DNA of 64,000 bases from positions 3,430,001 to 3,494,000 of the forward strand of contig CALNXK010000040.1 of the NCBI GenBank assembly GCA_942486035.1, in the 5' to 3' direction. Positions 10,198-22,484 of this stretch are shown here, one piece after another. The number at the start of each line of letters is the position of its first letter. The first letter of the stretch is position 1. Made by a program: the position numbers and the translations under genes. The notes beneath the pieces were generated by a model. The model was not told where the DNA came from and did not search any database. It saw only the letters and a list, made by a program, of their open reading frames with translations. The DNA comes from Porites lobata. Its lineage: Eukaryota; Cnidaria; Anthozoa; Scleractinia; Poritidae.

Positions 10198-11082
10198 GCC
10201 AATGTCGGAAAATATCGAGAATCTCAAATCAGTTGTAAAAATTCGAATTTTGGCTAATACCACCCAAACAACACTTTAGGTGAACTATTCGAAGAAATGA
10301 CATTAAGAAATCCTCAAGCGCTTTACATTTTGAGAAATGTGGAAAAGTTCAAAAATTCGATAAAAATACATTATTTTATTGGCGAAATTGCTGCAAATTT
10401 CAACAATTTTCAAGAAAGCAGTTTGCGCAAAAGCTCCTATTTCATTGATGTTGCATATATATTTACCAGTTACGCAAGGCTTTAAATGACTCGCAAAATA
10501 ACTTTTGTAATATAGTTTTGGGCTTTCATTGTTTGCACCTTGATTGTGTGCTGTTTTGGCGGTCGAAATAACGCCCAACCTTAACCGCAAAAAGTCGATT
10601 CTGGTATGTTTTAAATTTAAAATATGATTATACTATATGAAAGAACTGTGATTCTTTTAAATAGAGCTGCAGTTTCAGCTCTGCGAATTTAAACGCTTGC
10701 AAAAAAATAAAATTTTAAATATAGCCCCTCGGACCATCGTAAGCGACAAGAACGTGAAATGTAAACAAAGCGGAAACCGTGTAAACAAAAGAGAAAATCA
10801 CACCAAAGTTATTTCTAGCCCACCAAAGCCCAAGGAAATGATGGAAATTTCGGTATCTAAATAGGTATTGCTGTCTGAATAGCTAAAAAGGCGAAATTGT
10901 CTGTCGAAAAATATAAAAAGAAAAAAAAATCCTGAAAAACGAGCAACTGAGAATCGCGTAGGGTGACCATTTACAGTAAAGCCGGGTGCGGCGTAACCCC
11001 CAAGAACCATTAATGAATATATTATTCGAAAGTTGAATCCGTTGCCAGTTGTAGATTTCAGATTGATTTCCGCATTCTTGCA
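10198..11082. other. AT-rich non-coding region
   Basis: No gene, repeat family or RNA is recognised. Frames of 60-100 codons on both strands at 10297-10590 and 10798-11097 overlap each other and lack motifs. The second runs straight into the adjacent transposon end. Confidence 0.35.
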
Positions 11083-11085
11083 TAA

Positions 11086-11633
11086 GGGAAAGTTCATTTA
11101 ATATGGCAAGGGGGGATGAAGATATTGAAACTCGAAGCTTGAAATTTTAGCAGCCCCCTCGCTAGCGGTTCAATTTTTTAGAGCCCCTTCTTGGTTGTCG
11201 AAAAATTTCAGAGCCCCCCCCTCCTCCTTCAATTCCTTTGTTCCCCTGAAAAAAGATCGCTAGACTGTATTAAATATATTTACCGTTATTGTCCTCAATG
11301 GTTTATACTATGACAAACTTGAGATACAGTTGTGATACAATTTTCTAAAGCATTTTTGGGATGAACAAGAGTGTAATAATTACTGAGACTACATTTGTTA
11401 TATCTGTAAACCACGTGATATAGCTGAGTTGCACAGGTCATTAAATTGTTGAGTTGAAAACCATCCGATCTGTATGATGATGTCATGTGTTGGTTGTGAA
11501 GTATACAAATTTTCGGAGCCCCCGCTCCTAGCGCAACAATTTTTTCAGAGCCCCCCCTTCGGGTGTCTAAAAATTTTCGGAGCCCCCCCTCAATATCTTC
11601 ATCCCCCCCTTGTCATATTAATTGAACTTTCCC
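11086..11633. mobile_element. Harbinger-like miniature DNA transposon (548 bp) with TAA target duplication
   Basis: Both ends are inverted copies of GGGAAAGTTCA-TTAATATG followed by CAAGGGGGGATGAAGATATT, about 43 bp with only two differences (11086-11128 against 11591-11633). TAA flanks both sides (11083-11085 and 11634-11636). A 3-bp TAA duplication fits the PIF/Harbinger superfamily, so the placement is inference. Sub-terminal parts carry repeats of the AGAGCCCCCC...AAAATTTC type on both sides. There is no transposase, so it depends on a helper. Confidence 0.75.
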
Positions 11634-11724
11634 TAAGTAATGAGCTGTGAATTCACACGCAAGGCAGTCATGAAATTTCTACCAGCTCAGTTTTCCTGAA
11701 TTTACGATGGCCCATGAGGGTCAA

Positions 11725-11941
11725 AGTCCAGTATTGGTTTTTGACAGTCCAGTTATGGTTTTACACAGTCTAGTTTTAGTTTTTACACAGTCCAGTTTTA
11801 ATTTTTACAGAGTCCAGTTTTGATTTTTACACAGTCCAGTTTTATTTTTTTAACACAGTCCAGTTTTAATTTTTACACAGTGCAGTTTTTTTTACACAGT
11901 CCAGTTTTGGTTTTACACGGTCAACAGTCCAGTTTTATTTT
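11725..11941 (+). repeat. Minisatellite, ~24-bp unit (TTTTTACACAGTCCAGTTTT)
   Basis: The words ACACAGTCCAGTTTT and a T-rich spacer repeat about nine times with unit lengths of roughly 20-27 bp. The 90-codon plus frame at 11820-12092 begins inside the array and is not a credible gene. Confidence 0.8.
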
Positions 11942-13689
11942 CTGTGTAGTTACGAGACCTCTCTCCCTCTACTGTAACATTCAGGGCGGAAAAACGTTCT
12001 GCGCAAGCTTCTACGCATCCCTTATCGCAGGCTCAAGGCGGGCTTTTCTTTGCGTGTGTTGGGTGTGTTCAACTGTGTTTGTCTGTTGCTGAGAGAAGTT
12101 CTGACTGAGACTGAATAAAATGCACAAGGTGTGAACGTTTTCTTCTCGAAAAGCCTTTTTACTTTTATGTGGTTTTTGTTTTTCGTCACTTACAAATTAT
12201 TTTGGACTCGAACAACCGATGTTGAGGGAAAAACGAATCATCCCCGTCAGTCTGAGGTGGAATAAAAAGTTTTCAACATTTCCAAAGAGGCGAGTATTTT
12301 TCTGATTGTGCTTTCGATTTATTGGTGAATTGATTTCGCCTTCTTTCGCCGGGTTGAATTAAAACCCGCTTGTATTCTGTGATTAGTAAATACTTTTTTA
12401 CATGCCCAGATTTATTCCCATTGCAGAACCACAGCTTTATCCTTCTCTTCAGTCAAAGAATCATTTGTGCGCCCTAAAACTTTCTCGGATATAGAAGACC
12501 AGTAAGCTTACTCGAGAAGAAAAGACTACTTCGATCATTGTTCCGTTGCTCAAGTAATAGTAGTCAGAGTTTTCTTCACTTTCAATTACATAGTTTTGTT
12601 TTCCAGTGCACTGTGAAAGATTCTGTTCTTTATAGGAAATAACTTTCTGTACGCAAATGATTCCTCTTCACTCGCTGTGAATTAGAGAACCACAACTGCC
12701 GGCAGTGACTTCAAATCAATTGACTCTGCCCGTAAACAATTGCTGGAGCTGGATTTGTCTGAGGCGAGCAAAACAAATACCATTATGTGCAGTTTTCTGT
12801 ATTTTCTAACGATTGGCTGAGTTTAATTTGCTTGAATGAAGACCGTGCCCTCACATGGACCAGTTATTCACTGAGTTATTAAAAGTAGGTACATGATGAA
12901 TCATGGTTTAGCTATAAAGCTCACTACAACTCATCCTTTGCTTTTAACATCCTTAGGTAGGTTTTATTCGTATAAAAAATTCATTTCTTCATTGTCAGCA
13001 AGAGGTTTTTGCATGAATGTAATTTTAATTTTGTTTCATAAAAATTCTACTTTCGCGTAGGTTTTTGACAGATGTTATGCATGTTCAACTTGGCAACACA
13101 AAGCATAATTTATATTTATCTCTTAGTACGCGAAACAATCAAGTTTAAAAATAAACTATATAGTTGCTTTGAAACCGAATTTTGGGAAGATTTTACTAGA
13201 TAAAGATTGACCTTTTTTCTGCCCTAATATCAACGCAATAACTTTTACATTGAGGATTTTGTTTATATTTTAGTGATCTGCAAAGCCATGAGTGTCCGAT
13301 CCAGCGTGTTTTAAAATATCAGCTCCAGTGCGACAAAAGTTCAGTGACTTCAAACACATCGTGGGCAAGCGTTACTTTTTGGGGGCAAATCACTGTACAA
13401 AGATATGTTGTTTTTGTGTCCACACTGGAGCTCCGGATCTTATAGATCCAGGAACTTCCTTATATGAACACATTTTGTGAATGCATATTGAATAAATCGG
13501 ACCTACGCATGCACATTTCCAGTACCACGCAAGGAAATTAATGTCGTTAAAGTCCGTTTTACTATGTGGTATTCTTCAAGAAAATTGAGTAATGAGAAGG
13601 TTATAACCACAGCTTGCAAGTTTTGAAGACAAATTGCTTGTTCTTCCCAGGTTATGAGTGAATACATTTTATTTTTAGCCAAAAAAATG
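11942..13689. other. Non-coding region, no supported gene
   Basis: About 1.7 kb without a recognisable coding exon or repeat. A frame at 13292-13480 (62 codons) has no ATG start and no known domain. Several AATAAA words occur (for example near 12113), but nothing upstream needs a polyadenylation site. Confidence 0.35.
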
Positions 13690-13825
13690 CTTGAAATCCC
13701 GCCACTTTTTCAAACCCGGTCAGGGGATCTGGGCAAAAAAGTTCACGCATGCTCATTACGTTTTGCCGCCCTGAAACTGTAACACGTGTTATCTCACGGC
13801 AGCCATTTTGTATTTCCTTGCGACA
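13690..13825 (+). promoter_or_regulatory. Possible TATA-less promoter and 5' UTR
   Basis: Immediately upstream of the ORF at 13826 the sequence becomes more GC-balanced, with CpGs and the word CAGCCATTTTG (13800-13810). That word fits the YY1 core CCATNTT often found at metazoan start sites. This is a motif match only. Confidence 0.25.
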
Positions 13826-14008
13826 ATGGATTCAATCATCAGGCAGGTTGTTCGAGAGGAACTGAGACGTTCAAATTCTAGTCGTCAAGAAACTGCGTCT
13901 TCTACTAATCAAGATGATCAGGGAAGAAGTAAAAGCGAATCAGGTGCGGCTGGATCATCACGAAGTTCGTTTTCATCACGAACAGTAGGCCGTTTGGGGT
14001 GTTTCTAA
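13826..14008 (+). CDS. Small ORF or truncated first exon, Ser/Arg-rich, 60 codons
   Basis: The ATG at 13826 has a strong context (GACAATGG: A at -3, G at +4). The peptide starts with an amphipathic helix (MDSIIRQVVREELRR) followed by a Ser/Gln/Arg-rich low-complexity tail, and stops at 14006-14008. This layout, a short charged helix then Ser-rich linker, is typical of a first exon of a larger protein. No confident splice donor is seen, and the minisatellite begins 82 bp after the stop. It may be a gene start separated from its remainder by the repeat, or a decayed copy. I assign no function. Confidence 0.35.
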   Translation: MDSIIRQVVREELRRSNSSRQETASSTNQDDQGRSKSESGAAGSSRSSFSSRTVGRLGCF

Positions 14009-14089
14009 AACAAAGACCAGACATGAATTCTATCTAAATCTATGTTAACACAACGCTCTATTTATTCCACATCATTGCTCGCATAGCTC

Positions 14090-17000
14090 TTACCCCTTGT
14101 TACCCCTTGCTCCCCTTTGTTACCGCTTGTTTCCATTAGTTACCCATTGTTCCGCCTTGTTACCCCTTGTTACAGCTTGTTACCCCTTGTTACCCCTTGT
14201 TATCCCTTGTTACCCCTTGTTACCCTTGTTCCCCCTTGTTATCCTTTGTTACAATTTGTTACCCTTGTTACCCCTTGTTACCTCTGGTTACCCCTTGCTA
14301 ACCTTGTTACCCCCTATTACCTCTTGTTACCCTTTGTTACCCCTTCTTAAACTTGTTACTTACCCTTGTTACCCCTTGTTACCCTTGTTACCCATTGTTA
14401 CACCTTGTTGTCCTTGTTACCCCTTGTTACCCCTTGTTACCCCTTGTTATCCTTTGCAACCCCTTGTTAACCTTGTTACCCTTTGTTACCCCCTGTTACC
14501 CTTTGTTACCCCTTGTTACCCTTGTTACATCTTGTTACCCCTTGTTACCGATTGTTACCTCTTATTACACATGTTACCCGATCTTACCCCTTGTTATCCT
14601 TTGTTACCCCTTGTTACCCCTTGTTGCCCTTTGTTACCCCTTGTTCCCCTTGTTGCCCCTTGTTCCCCTTTGTTACTCTTTGTCACCCTTTGTTACCCCT
14701 TGCTACCCGTGTTACCTCTTGTTACCCCTTGTTACTCTTGTTACCCCTTGTTACCCCTTGTTACCCTTGCTATCCGTTCTTACCCCTTGTTTTGCTTTGT
14801 TACCCCTTGCTACCCCTTGTTATCCCTTGTTACCCTTTGTTACCCCTTGTTACCCTTTCTTCCTCTTTGTTACCCTTGTTATCCTTTGTTACCCCTTGTT
14901 ACCCTTGGTTACTCTTTGTTACCCTTTGCTACCCCTTATTACCCCTTGTTACCTCTGTTACCCCTTTTTACCCTTGGTTACTCTTTGTTACCCTTTGTTA
15001 CCTCTTGTTACCCCTTGTTACTCTTGTTACCCTTTGTTAGCCTTGTTACCACTTGTTACCCCTTGTTACCCTTGTTACCCGTTCTTACCCCTTGTTTTCC
15101 TTTGTTACCCCTTGTTACCCCTTGCTACCCTTTGTTACCCCTTGTTACCCTTTCTTACTCTTTGTTACCCTTGTTATCCTTTGTTACCCCTTGTTACCCC
15201 TTGTTACCCATTGTTACCCCTTGTTACCCTTTCTTACCCCTTATTACCCCTTCTTACCCATTGTTACCCCTTGTTACCCTTGTTACCCCTTGATATCCTT
15301 TGTTGCCCCTTGATACCCTTGATAACCCTTTTAACCCATTGTTACCCCTTGTAACCCTTTGTTACCTCTTGTTACCCTTGTTACCACTTGTTACCCCTTA
15401 TTACCCTTGTTACCCCTTGTTAACCCTTGTTACCCCTTGTTACCCCTTGTTACCCCTTGTTACCCTTTGTTACCCCTTATTACCCCTTGTTACCCCTGTT
15501 ACCCCTTGTTACCCTTGTTACCCCTTGTTACCCCTTAATATCGTTTGTTACCCCTTGTTACCCTTGTTAACCCTTGTAACCCATTGTTACCCCTTCTTAC
15601 CCTTTGTAACCCCTTGTTACCCCTTGTTACCACTTGTTACCCCTTATTACCCTTGTTACCCATCGTTACCCCTTTTCATCCTTTTTTACCCCTTGTTACC
15701 CTTGTTACCGCTTCTTACCTCTTGTTACACATGTTGCCCGATCTTACCCCTTGTTATCTCTTGTTACCCCTTGTTACCCATTGTTACCCCTTATTACCCT
15801 TGTTACCCCTTGTTACCCCTTAATATCGTTTGTTACCCCTTGTTACCCCTTGTTACCACTTGTTACCCCTTATTACCCTTGTTACCCATCTTTACCCCTT
15901 TTCATCCTTTTTTACCCCTTGTTACCCTTGTTACCCCTAGTTATCCCCTGTTATCCTTGTTACCCCTTGTTACCCCTTGTTACCCTTAGTTACTCCTTGT
16001 TACCCTTTGTTATCCTTTGTCACCCCTTGCTAGCCTTGTTAACCCTTGTTACCCTTTGTTGCCCCTTGTTACCTTAGTTACCCCTGGTTATTCTTTGTTA
16101 CTACTTGTTACCCTTGTTACCCCTTGTTACCCTTTGTAACCCCTTGTTACCCTTGCTACCCCATCTTACCCTTGGTACCCTTGTAACCCCTTGTTACCAC
16201 TTGTTACCCCTTGTTACCACTTGTTACCCCTTATTACCCTTGTTACCCATCGTTACCCCTTTTCATCCTTTTTTACCCCTTGTTACCCTTGTTACCCCTA
16301 GTTATTCCCTGTTACCCTTGTTACCCCTTGTTACCCTTTGTTACCCTTAGTTACTCCTTGTTACCCTTGTTACCCCTTGATACCCTCTGTTGCCCCTTGA
16401 TACCGTTGATAACCCTTTTAACCCATTGTTACCCCTTGTAACCCTTTGTTACCTCTTGTTACCCTTGTTACCACTTGTTACCCCTTATTACCCTTGTTAC
16501 CCTTGTTATCCCTTGTTAACCCTTGTTACCCCTTGTTACCCATTGTTACCCCTTGTTACCCTTTGCTACCCCTTGTTACCCCTGTTACCCCTTGTTACCC
16601 TTGTTACCCCTTGTTACCCCTTAATATCGTTTGTTACCCCTTGTTACCCTTGTTAACCCTTGTAACCCATTGTTACCCCTTCTTACCCTTTGTAACCCCT
16701 TGTTACCCCTTGTTACCACTTGTTACCCCTTATTACCCTTGTTACCCATCGTTACCCCTTTTCATCCTTTTTTACCCCTTGTTACCCTTGTTACCCCTAG
16801 TTATTCCCTGTTACCCTTGTTACTCCTTGTTACCCCTTGTTACCCTTAGTTACTCCTTGTTATCCTTTGTTATCCTTTGTTACCCCTTGCTACCCTTGTT
16901 AACCCTTGTTACCCTTTGTTACCCTTGTTACCCCTTGATATCCTTTGTTGCCCCTTGATACCCTTGATAACCCTTTTAACCCATTGTTACCCCTTGTAAC

Positions 17001-17476
17001 CCTTTGTTACCTCTTGTTACCCTTGTTACCACTTGTTACCGCTTATTACCCTTGTTACCCTTGTTACCCCTTCTTAACCCTTGTTACCCCTTGTTACGCA
17101 TTGTTACCCCTTGTTACCCTTTGTTACCCCTTATTACCCCTTGTTACCCCTGTTACCCCTTATTACCCTTGTTACCCATCGTTACCCCTTTTCATCCTTT
17201 TTTACCCGTTGTTACCCTTGTTACCCCTAGTTACCCCCTGTTACCCTTGTTACCCCTTGTTACCCCTTGTTACCCTTAGCTACTCCTTGTTACCCTTTGT
17301 TATCCTTTGTTACCCCTTGCTACCCTTGTTAACCCTTGTTACCCTTTGTTACCCATTGTTACCTTTGTTACCCTTGGTTATCCTTTGTTACTACTTGTTA
17401 CCCTTGTTACCCCTTGTTATCCTTTGTTACCCTTTGTAACCCCTTGTTACCCTTGCTACCACATATTACCCTTGTT
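14090..17476 (+). repeat. Minisatellite of 9-10 bp TTACCCCTTG unit, ~3.4 kb
   Basis: Almost unbroken repetition of TTACCCCTTG with 9-bp (TTACCCTTG) and point variants (TTATCC, TTGCCC, TTACTC). Since 10 is not a multiple of 3 and the unit lacks stops on the plus strand, all three forward frames stay open for long stretches (up to 398 codons, 14097-15293). Each gives the same circular peptide, LPLVTPCYPL. The unit is not a telomere repeat: the complement is GGGTAA and not TTAGGG. The reading frames are by-products: they have no conserved start and no non-repeat domain, and they break at every 9-bp variant. Confidence 0.9.
15286..17300 (+). repeat. Higher-order repeats within the TTACCCCTTG array
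   Basis: Distinct variant strings recur in the same order. The string around CCCCTTGATATCCTTTGTTG appears at about 15286, 16373 (with CTCTGTTG) and 16931, spacings 1,087 and 558 bp. The string with TTTTCATCCTTTTTTACCC recurs near 15670, 15900, 16260, 16760 and 17190. The right half of the array therefore grew by block duplication of roughly 0.5-1.1 kb, while the left half (14090-15280) looks less ordered. Confidence 0.7.
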
Positions 17477-17817
17477 CAGCCGTAATAAAAAAAAGCTTTA
17501 CGCTTCAAAAGAGGTCAAAGAATATGCGCTTGCATCACAGGGCAAATCCTGCCGACCAGAAAACAATAACTACAGTCAATCGATATATATGTCATGACCT
17601 CTCAGTGTGAAACATGCGGCTAAAACCACATTTGCTCAGTAAAATGCAGAACCTTCCAGAGCATAATCTACCCTGCAGATAAAAACAACTTCATTGGAAT
17701 AAGCAGCATTTTGGCATGAGGTAAAAGTCGTGTAGGCCTACCACCCCCTTTTATTGCTTTTTTGCTGAATTTTTTGTTTTAGCGACTCTTGAAAAATATC
17801 ACCAAATTTGGCTTAGC
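17477..17817. other. Non-coding spacer
   Basis: Nothing recognisable is seen between the minisatellite and the inverted-repeat element that starts at 17818. Confidence 0.3.
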
Positions 17818-18398
17818 GGTCCTTGGTCCGCGTCCTATGACCTTGGTTGAATAAAACTTTCCAAAGTAAAAAGCGACGGCCTTTGTTTTCGAAGAATGTT
17901 TTGAAAGTCGTCCCTATACATGTCTACAACTTCTCTTTTTTAATACCTCCAGTACATACAGAGTTTTTGGTAATTATTTTCGACCGCGCTGAAAACCGCT
18001 CATTGACGCTCGTGTGGGAGAATCGAGGAGACTGTTGTCTGAAGTCTTTGAAAGAAAAGCAGATTATTTTATGCTCACAACATCTTTCGAAAAAAACTTT
18101 AGCTTAATTGCATCAAGAAAAGAAAAAAATACAGGAAATACTGTGAAAATCACATTTTCGAGTGGAAACTATAACATTTTTACGTTTTTATCGTGCTGCT
18201 TACGTGAGACGCGGACCAAGGACCATCGAAAACGGTCGCCTTTTTGCGAATTCCAAGCAAAATATTTATGTCTGGAACTTGAAACTTCAGGATTATCGAC
18301 AGGAACATAAAAGCTATCTTCAGGGAGTATTTCAGCTCGTTACGTGAAGATTCGGGTAAGATATTCAAGTTAATGACTTTTACACTCGGACCAAGGAC
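17818..18398. mobile_element. Possible TIR element with GGTCCTTGGTCCG ends
   Basis: GGTCCTTGGTCCG at 17818-17830 has its exact complement at 18386-18398, giving a 581-bp bracket. An additional internal complement (GACGCGGACCAAGGACC, 18208-18224) matches the left end over 17 bases. The right bracket ends 10 bp before the tandem repeat array begins. No target duplication is visible and no transposase is present. Small overlapping frames at 17847-18347 have no domain. Confidence 0.35.
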
Positions 18399-20578
18399 CA
18401 CACACTGTATTGTACGCCGCTTTCACTAAAGCGGGATCCAACCTAGAGAGTACTAGCGACGAATTATAGCATGTCGCAGTTTGAAAGCTTATCAAAAAAT
18501 GATGCCTTTAAAAATGGTGTTCTCTGGAAAGAATTTCTTTTTTCGACATGACGTACCGAGTATTTTGAAGTCAATGATTAAGAAAATTAAGAGTTTGGAA
18601 AGTAACCTATTTACCACCAGTTTTTAGCTTTCTGTTATCTTTAACAGAAAGACTGTTGATTGCATGGTTGACAATAAACATTAAAAATTCTTAATACACA
18701 AAGACGGTTTCCTTCGGAGAAGAATACGAATGGTCAAAGATGATAATAAGTGGTAAAACAGAACATTCGGTTGAATGCAGTTTTTCTATTCTACTCAAAC
18801 TGTTTCAACGAGTCAAACGTCTGAACTCCTCCATTTTCTGAAAACCCATGTTGCAAGAAGCATTTTTCTTTTGTATACGTTTGGTGAATTCTTAGCGAAA
18901 TCTTTGAAAATAACCCATTTAAATTTGTTGCTAATAACGCAAAAGGCTTTTCAATGGACGTGGTTAGTAGAACCTCGTTTGTGATCCTCCTTCACCGTTC
19001 ATTGAATTACTCTGTGTAAATCAATCCATATTTTAGTTTATTTGTTAAGAAGTTGAACTTGTCTTGATGCGTGTACGGTTTATCCGCATATAACGTTGAC
19101 GTGGGAGTGCGTGGACATTCTTTCAGGATTGGAAACTATGAAAAGAAATCTACCGATAAAAAGAAAAACTAACGATTTCGATAGCTAATCACCACCGATG
19201 TTTACCTTTCAGTAAGCTTAAAGTAAATTTAAATGAAAACTTCATGCACCAAGAAGGGCGGCTTCGGAAAAGAATAAGACCCGAAGATAACACTCGGTGG
19301 TAGAAACGAATAGTGACTGTCTGTTAAACGTTGTGCTTCCTTTGACAACAACGAGTCAAACGTTCGAGCTTCTTACAAAGCTATCTTGTCGATTTTCCTA
19401 AAAAACATATTTCGACGAGAATTGACCTTATTCACATTCAAATGTAGCAATTTTATAGGCTAAACTGTGAAAGATCAATTTCCTAAACTCCTTTTTATTA
19501 ATGGAAAAGGCCTTTCGTTGCGCGCGGTACGTAGAGTCACCTTTTTTACCCTCTTTTACCATTCATCAAATTATTCCTAAGTTTTTACCGTTCATTGTAT
19601 TATTCTTTAGAACTTTACTTTTCAGCTCATTTGTTGCTTTAACGGAAAAGAGATATCTTGTGCTTGCGCGGCCTTGGAATGAGCTGAAAACCGTGGTAAA
19701 CGGGTCCACACTCTTTCCAACATCCATAGCACAGCATAAAGGGAAATGAAACTGTCTCCGTTAAGTGGAGGATAAGCAATATTGTACGCCGCTTTGACTA
19801 AAGCGGGATCCAACCTAGAGAGTACTAGCGACGAATTATAGCATGTCGCAGTTTGAAAGCTTATCAAAAAATGATGCCTTTAAAAATGGTGTTCTCTGGA
19901 AAGAATTTCTTTTTTCGACATGACCGAGTATTTTGAAGTCAATGATTAAGAAAATTAACGTTTTGGAAAGTAACCTATTTACCACCAGTTTTTAGCTTTC
20001 TGTTATCTTTAACAGAAAGACTGTTGATTGCATGGTTGAGAATAAACATTAAAAATTCTTAATACACAAAGACGGTTTCCTTCGGAGAAGAATACGAATG
20101 GTCAAAGATGATAACTAGTGGTAAAATAGAACATTCGGTTGAATGCTGTTTTTCTATTCTACTCAAACTGTTTCAACGAGTCAAACGTCTGAACTCCTCC
20201 ATTTTCTGAAAAACCGTGTTGCAAAAAGCATTTTTCTTTTGTATACGTTTGGTCAATTCTTAGCGAAATCTTTGAAAATAACCCATTTAAATTTGTTACT
20301 AATAACGCAAAAGGCTTTTCAATGGACGTGGTTAGTAGAACCTCGTTTATGATCCTCGTTCACCATTCATCGAATTATTCGTATAAACTAATCCATATCT
20401 TAGTTTATTTGTTATTAGAAGGTAAAAGAAGTTGAACTTGCTTTGATGCGTGTACTTTTTATCCGCATATATAACGGTGACGTGGGTGTGTGGACATTCT
20501 TTCCAGGATTGGAAACTGTGAAAAGAAATCTACCCATAAAAAGAAAAACTAACGATTTTGACACCTAATCACCCGTTA

Positions 20579-21636
20579 CAGAAACGCGCCCATTGAAAAA
20601 CGTCGCCCGTGAAAAGTGGGGTACCCATTAGGCTTTGCGAGCAAAAACGAAGTTTCAAAGACTACCGTCGTTTTTGGTCTCTTATGGACTTCATAGCGGT
20701 TAACTATTCTCACACTTTCAAGAGACAATGCAGAAACAATAGAAGTAGGTTGCCATTGTTTTAAGTGTTGGAATGTCTTTGTCATTGCTACAAAGAAGAA
20801 AATGTTTATGCAAAGAGAAGCATTTTTCTTCCTCGTGCACTAACATAAAACCGTCGCGAATTCGGTAGTCTCGTGCGAATCGTTTTGATGGCAAAACAGT
20901 TAAAGCTAGTCAGAAACCAAAGTATTCTTCACTTAAAAACTCATCTTCACGGAAATCACTCGATAAGATTGAATAAAAATGTTTGCAGCGTTTATAAATA
21001 TTATTATCAGAAGCGGTATTGTAGTTGTTTTCAAGAGACGGATTAGATCACTGTTTAGGTTTGGCCGTTAAATATGTAGTTATAGCGTTCTTAAAGAAAG
21101 TATCGCTCTTAATTTTGCCTTATACTTTGCTAAAATCAATATCTTAAATGAAGAATGTAAGTGAGAGTGCTTTTTCGTCGAATTTGCCCGTCAATTTTAA
21201 GGTTTATATTATCCAAAACCTGTGACAAAATGTAAACAAACTATTAACGCATCGGTTGAGCTCATATTTCATCGATCGATTCGAACACCAAGAAGTTTGT
21301 AAAAGGTAGAAATTCATTTTAAGTCAGTGCATTGAATTATTTGCGGCAAAATCAACAACAATCATCGAGGATTTTTCAATTTTGAAGCGTTTAACAGCAA
21401 AAAGTCACATGCTAATTCGGAGTAAATTTAGACAGTTTTTAAACAGACTGAGCTATTGTTAGTCGCGTGAAGTTCTATTCTTCATCGAAGAATAGGCAAA
21501 TGTTGCGGATGTCTGAGCAGGAACACTAACCAGGAAAGGGATATACCCAGGGGATTTCTTGATTGACACTAAATTAACGTCATTTTTCACTTATTTGCAT
21601 TTTCACGATCGACGTTTTTGAATGGGCGCGTTTCTG
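20579..21636. mobile_element. Tc1/mariner-like non-autonomous transposon (1,058 bp)
   Basis: It interrupts one copy of the tandem repeat between part A and part B. The ends are inverted: CAGAAACGCGCCCATT, then AAAAACGTCG, then CGTGAAAA (20579-20615) against the complement of 21600-21636, about 37 bp with three differences. TA flanks both sides (20577-20578 and 21637-21638). CAG termini with TA duplication fit Tc1/mariner or a relative (inference). No DDE transposase is present: the minus frame at 20576-20785 crosses the end and has no transposase motif. The neighbouring repeat copies without the insert serve as an empty-site comparison. Confidence 0.75.
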
Positions 21637-22484
21637 TAATGCCACCGATGTTTACCTTTTTGTAAGCTTGGAGTAAATTTAAATGAAAACTTTATACACC
21701 AAGAAGGGCGGCTTCGGAAAAGAATAAGGCCCGAAGATGATACTAGGTGGTAGAAAAGAATAGTGACGGTCTGTTGAACGTTGTACTTCCTTTGACAACA
21801 ACGATTTAAACGTTCGAGCTGCTTACAAAGCTATCTTGTCGATTTTCCTAAAAAACATATTTCGACGAGAATTGACCTTATTTACATTCAAATGTGGCAA
21901 ATTTTTAGGCTAAACTGTGAAAGATCAATTTCCTTTAAAAATGGGAAAGGCTTTTCGTGGCGCGGTACGTAGAGTCATATTTTTTACCCTCTTTTACCAT
22001 TCATCATACTATTCTCAGGTTAGCATTCATTGTATTATTCTTTAGAACTTTATTTGTTAGCTCGTATTTGTTGCTATATCTTAACAGTTATCTTTTACAT
22101 GCGTGACCTAGGTGTCCGCTGAAAGCCGTGGTAAACGGGTCCACACTCTGTCCAACATCATTAGCACAGCATAAAGTTATTAAAGTGTTTCCGTTAGGTT
22201 GAGGACAAGCAACATTGTACGCCGCTTTGACTAAAGCGGGATCCACCCTAGAGAGTACTAGCGACGAATTATAGCATGTCGCAGTTTGAAAGTGTCAAAA
22301 AATGACGCCTTTAAAAACGGTTTTTCTCTTGAAAATTTTTTTTTTTTTCAAATGACCGAGTATTTTGAAGTCAATGATTAAGAAAACTAACATTTTGGAA
22401 AGTAACCTTTTTACCACCAGAGTTTTGCTCTATAACCAGAGTATAATACTATCAACTGACGTGATACAACTTACCTTGGCTCTG

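Noticed and set aside
13292..13480. 62-codon ORF
   Set aside because: It depends on a non-ATG start and has no recognisable domain or splice support; the nearby ATG at 13288 reads only nine codons.
14097..16958. Long plus-strand ORFs (398, 333, 229 and 185 codons and others) rich in LPLVTPCYP
   Set aside because: They are translations of a stop-free 10-bp minisatellite in all three frames, with no unique domain or start, and they overlap each other.
14090..17476. TTACCC words as an interstitial telomere array
   Set aside because: The complement is GGGTAA, which is not a rotation of the metazoan TTAGGG repeat, and the unit is 9-10 bp with CTTG.
18775..20352. A 69-codon ORF conserved in two tandem copies (18775-18984 and 20143-20352)
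   Set aside because: By eye the copies differ by about five amino-acid-changing substitutions and one silent change, as expected of neutral drift; the later repeat copies do not keep it.
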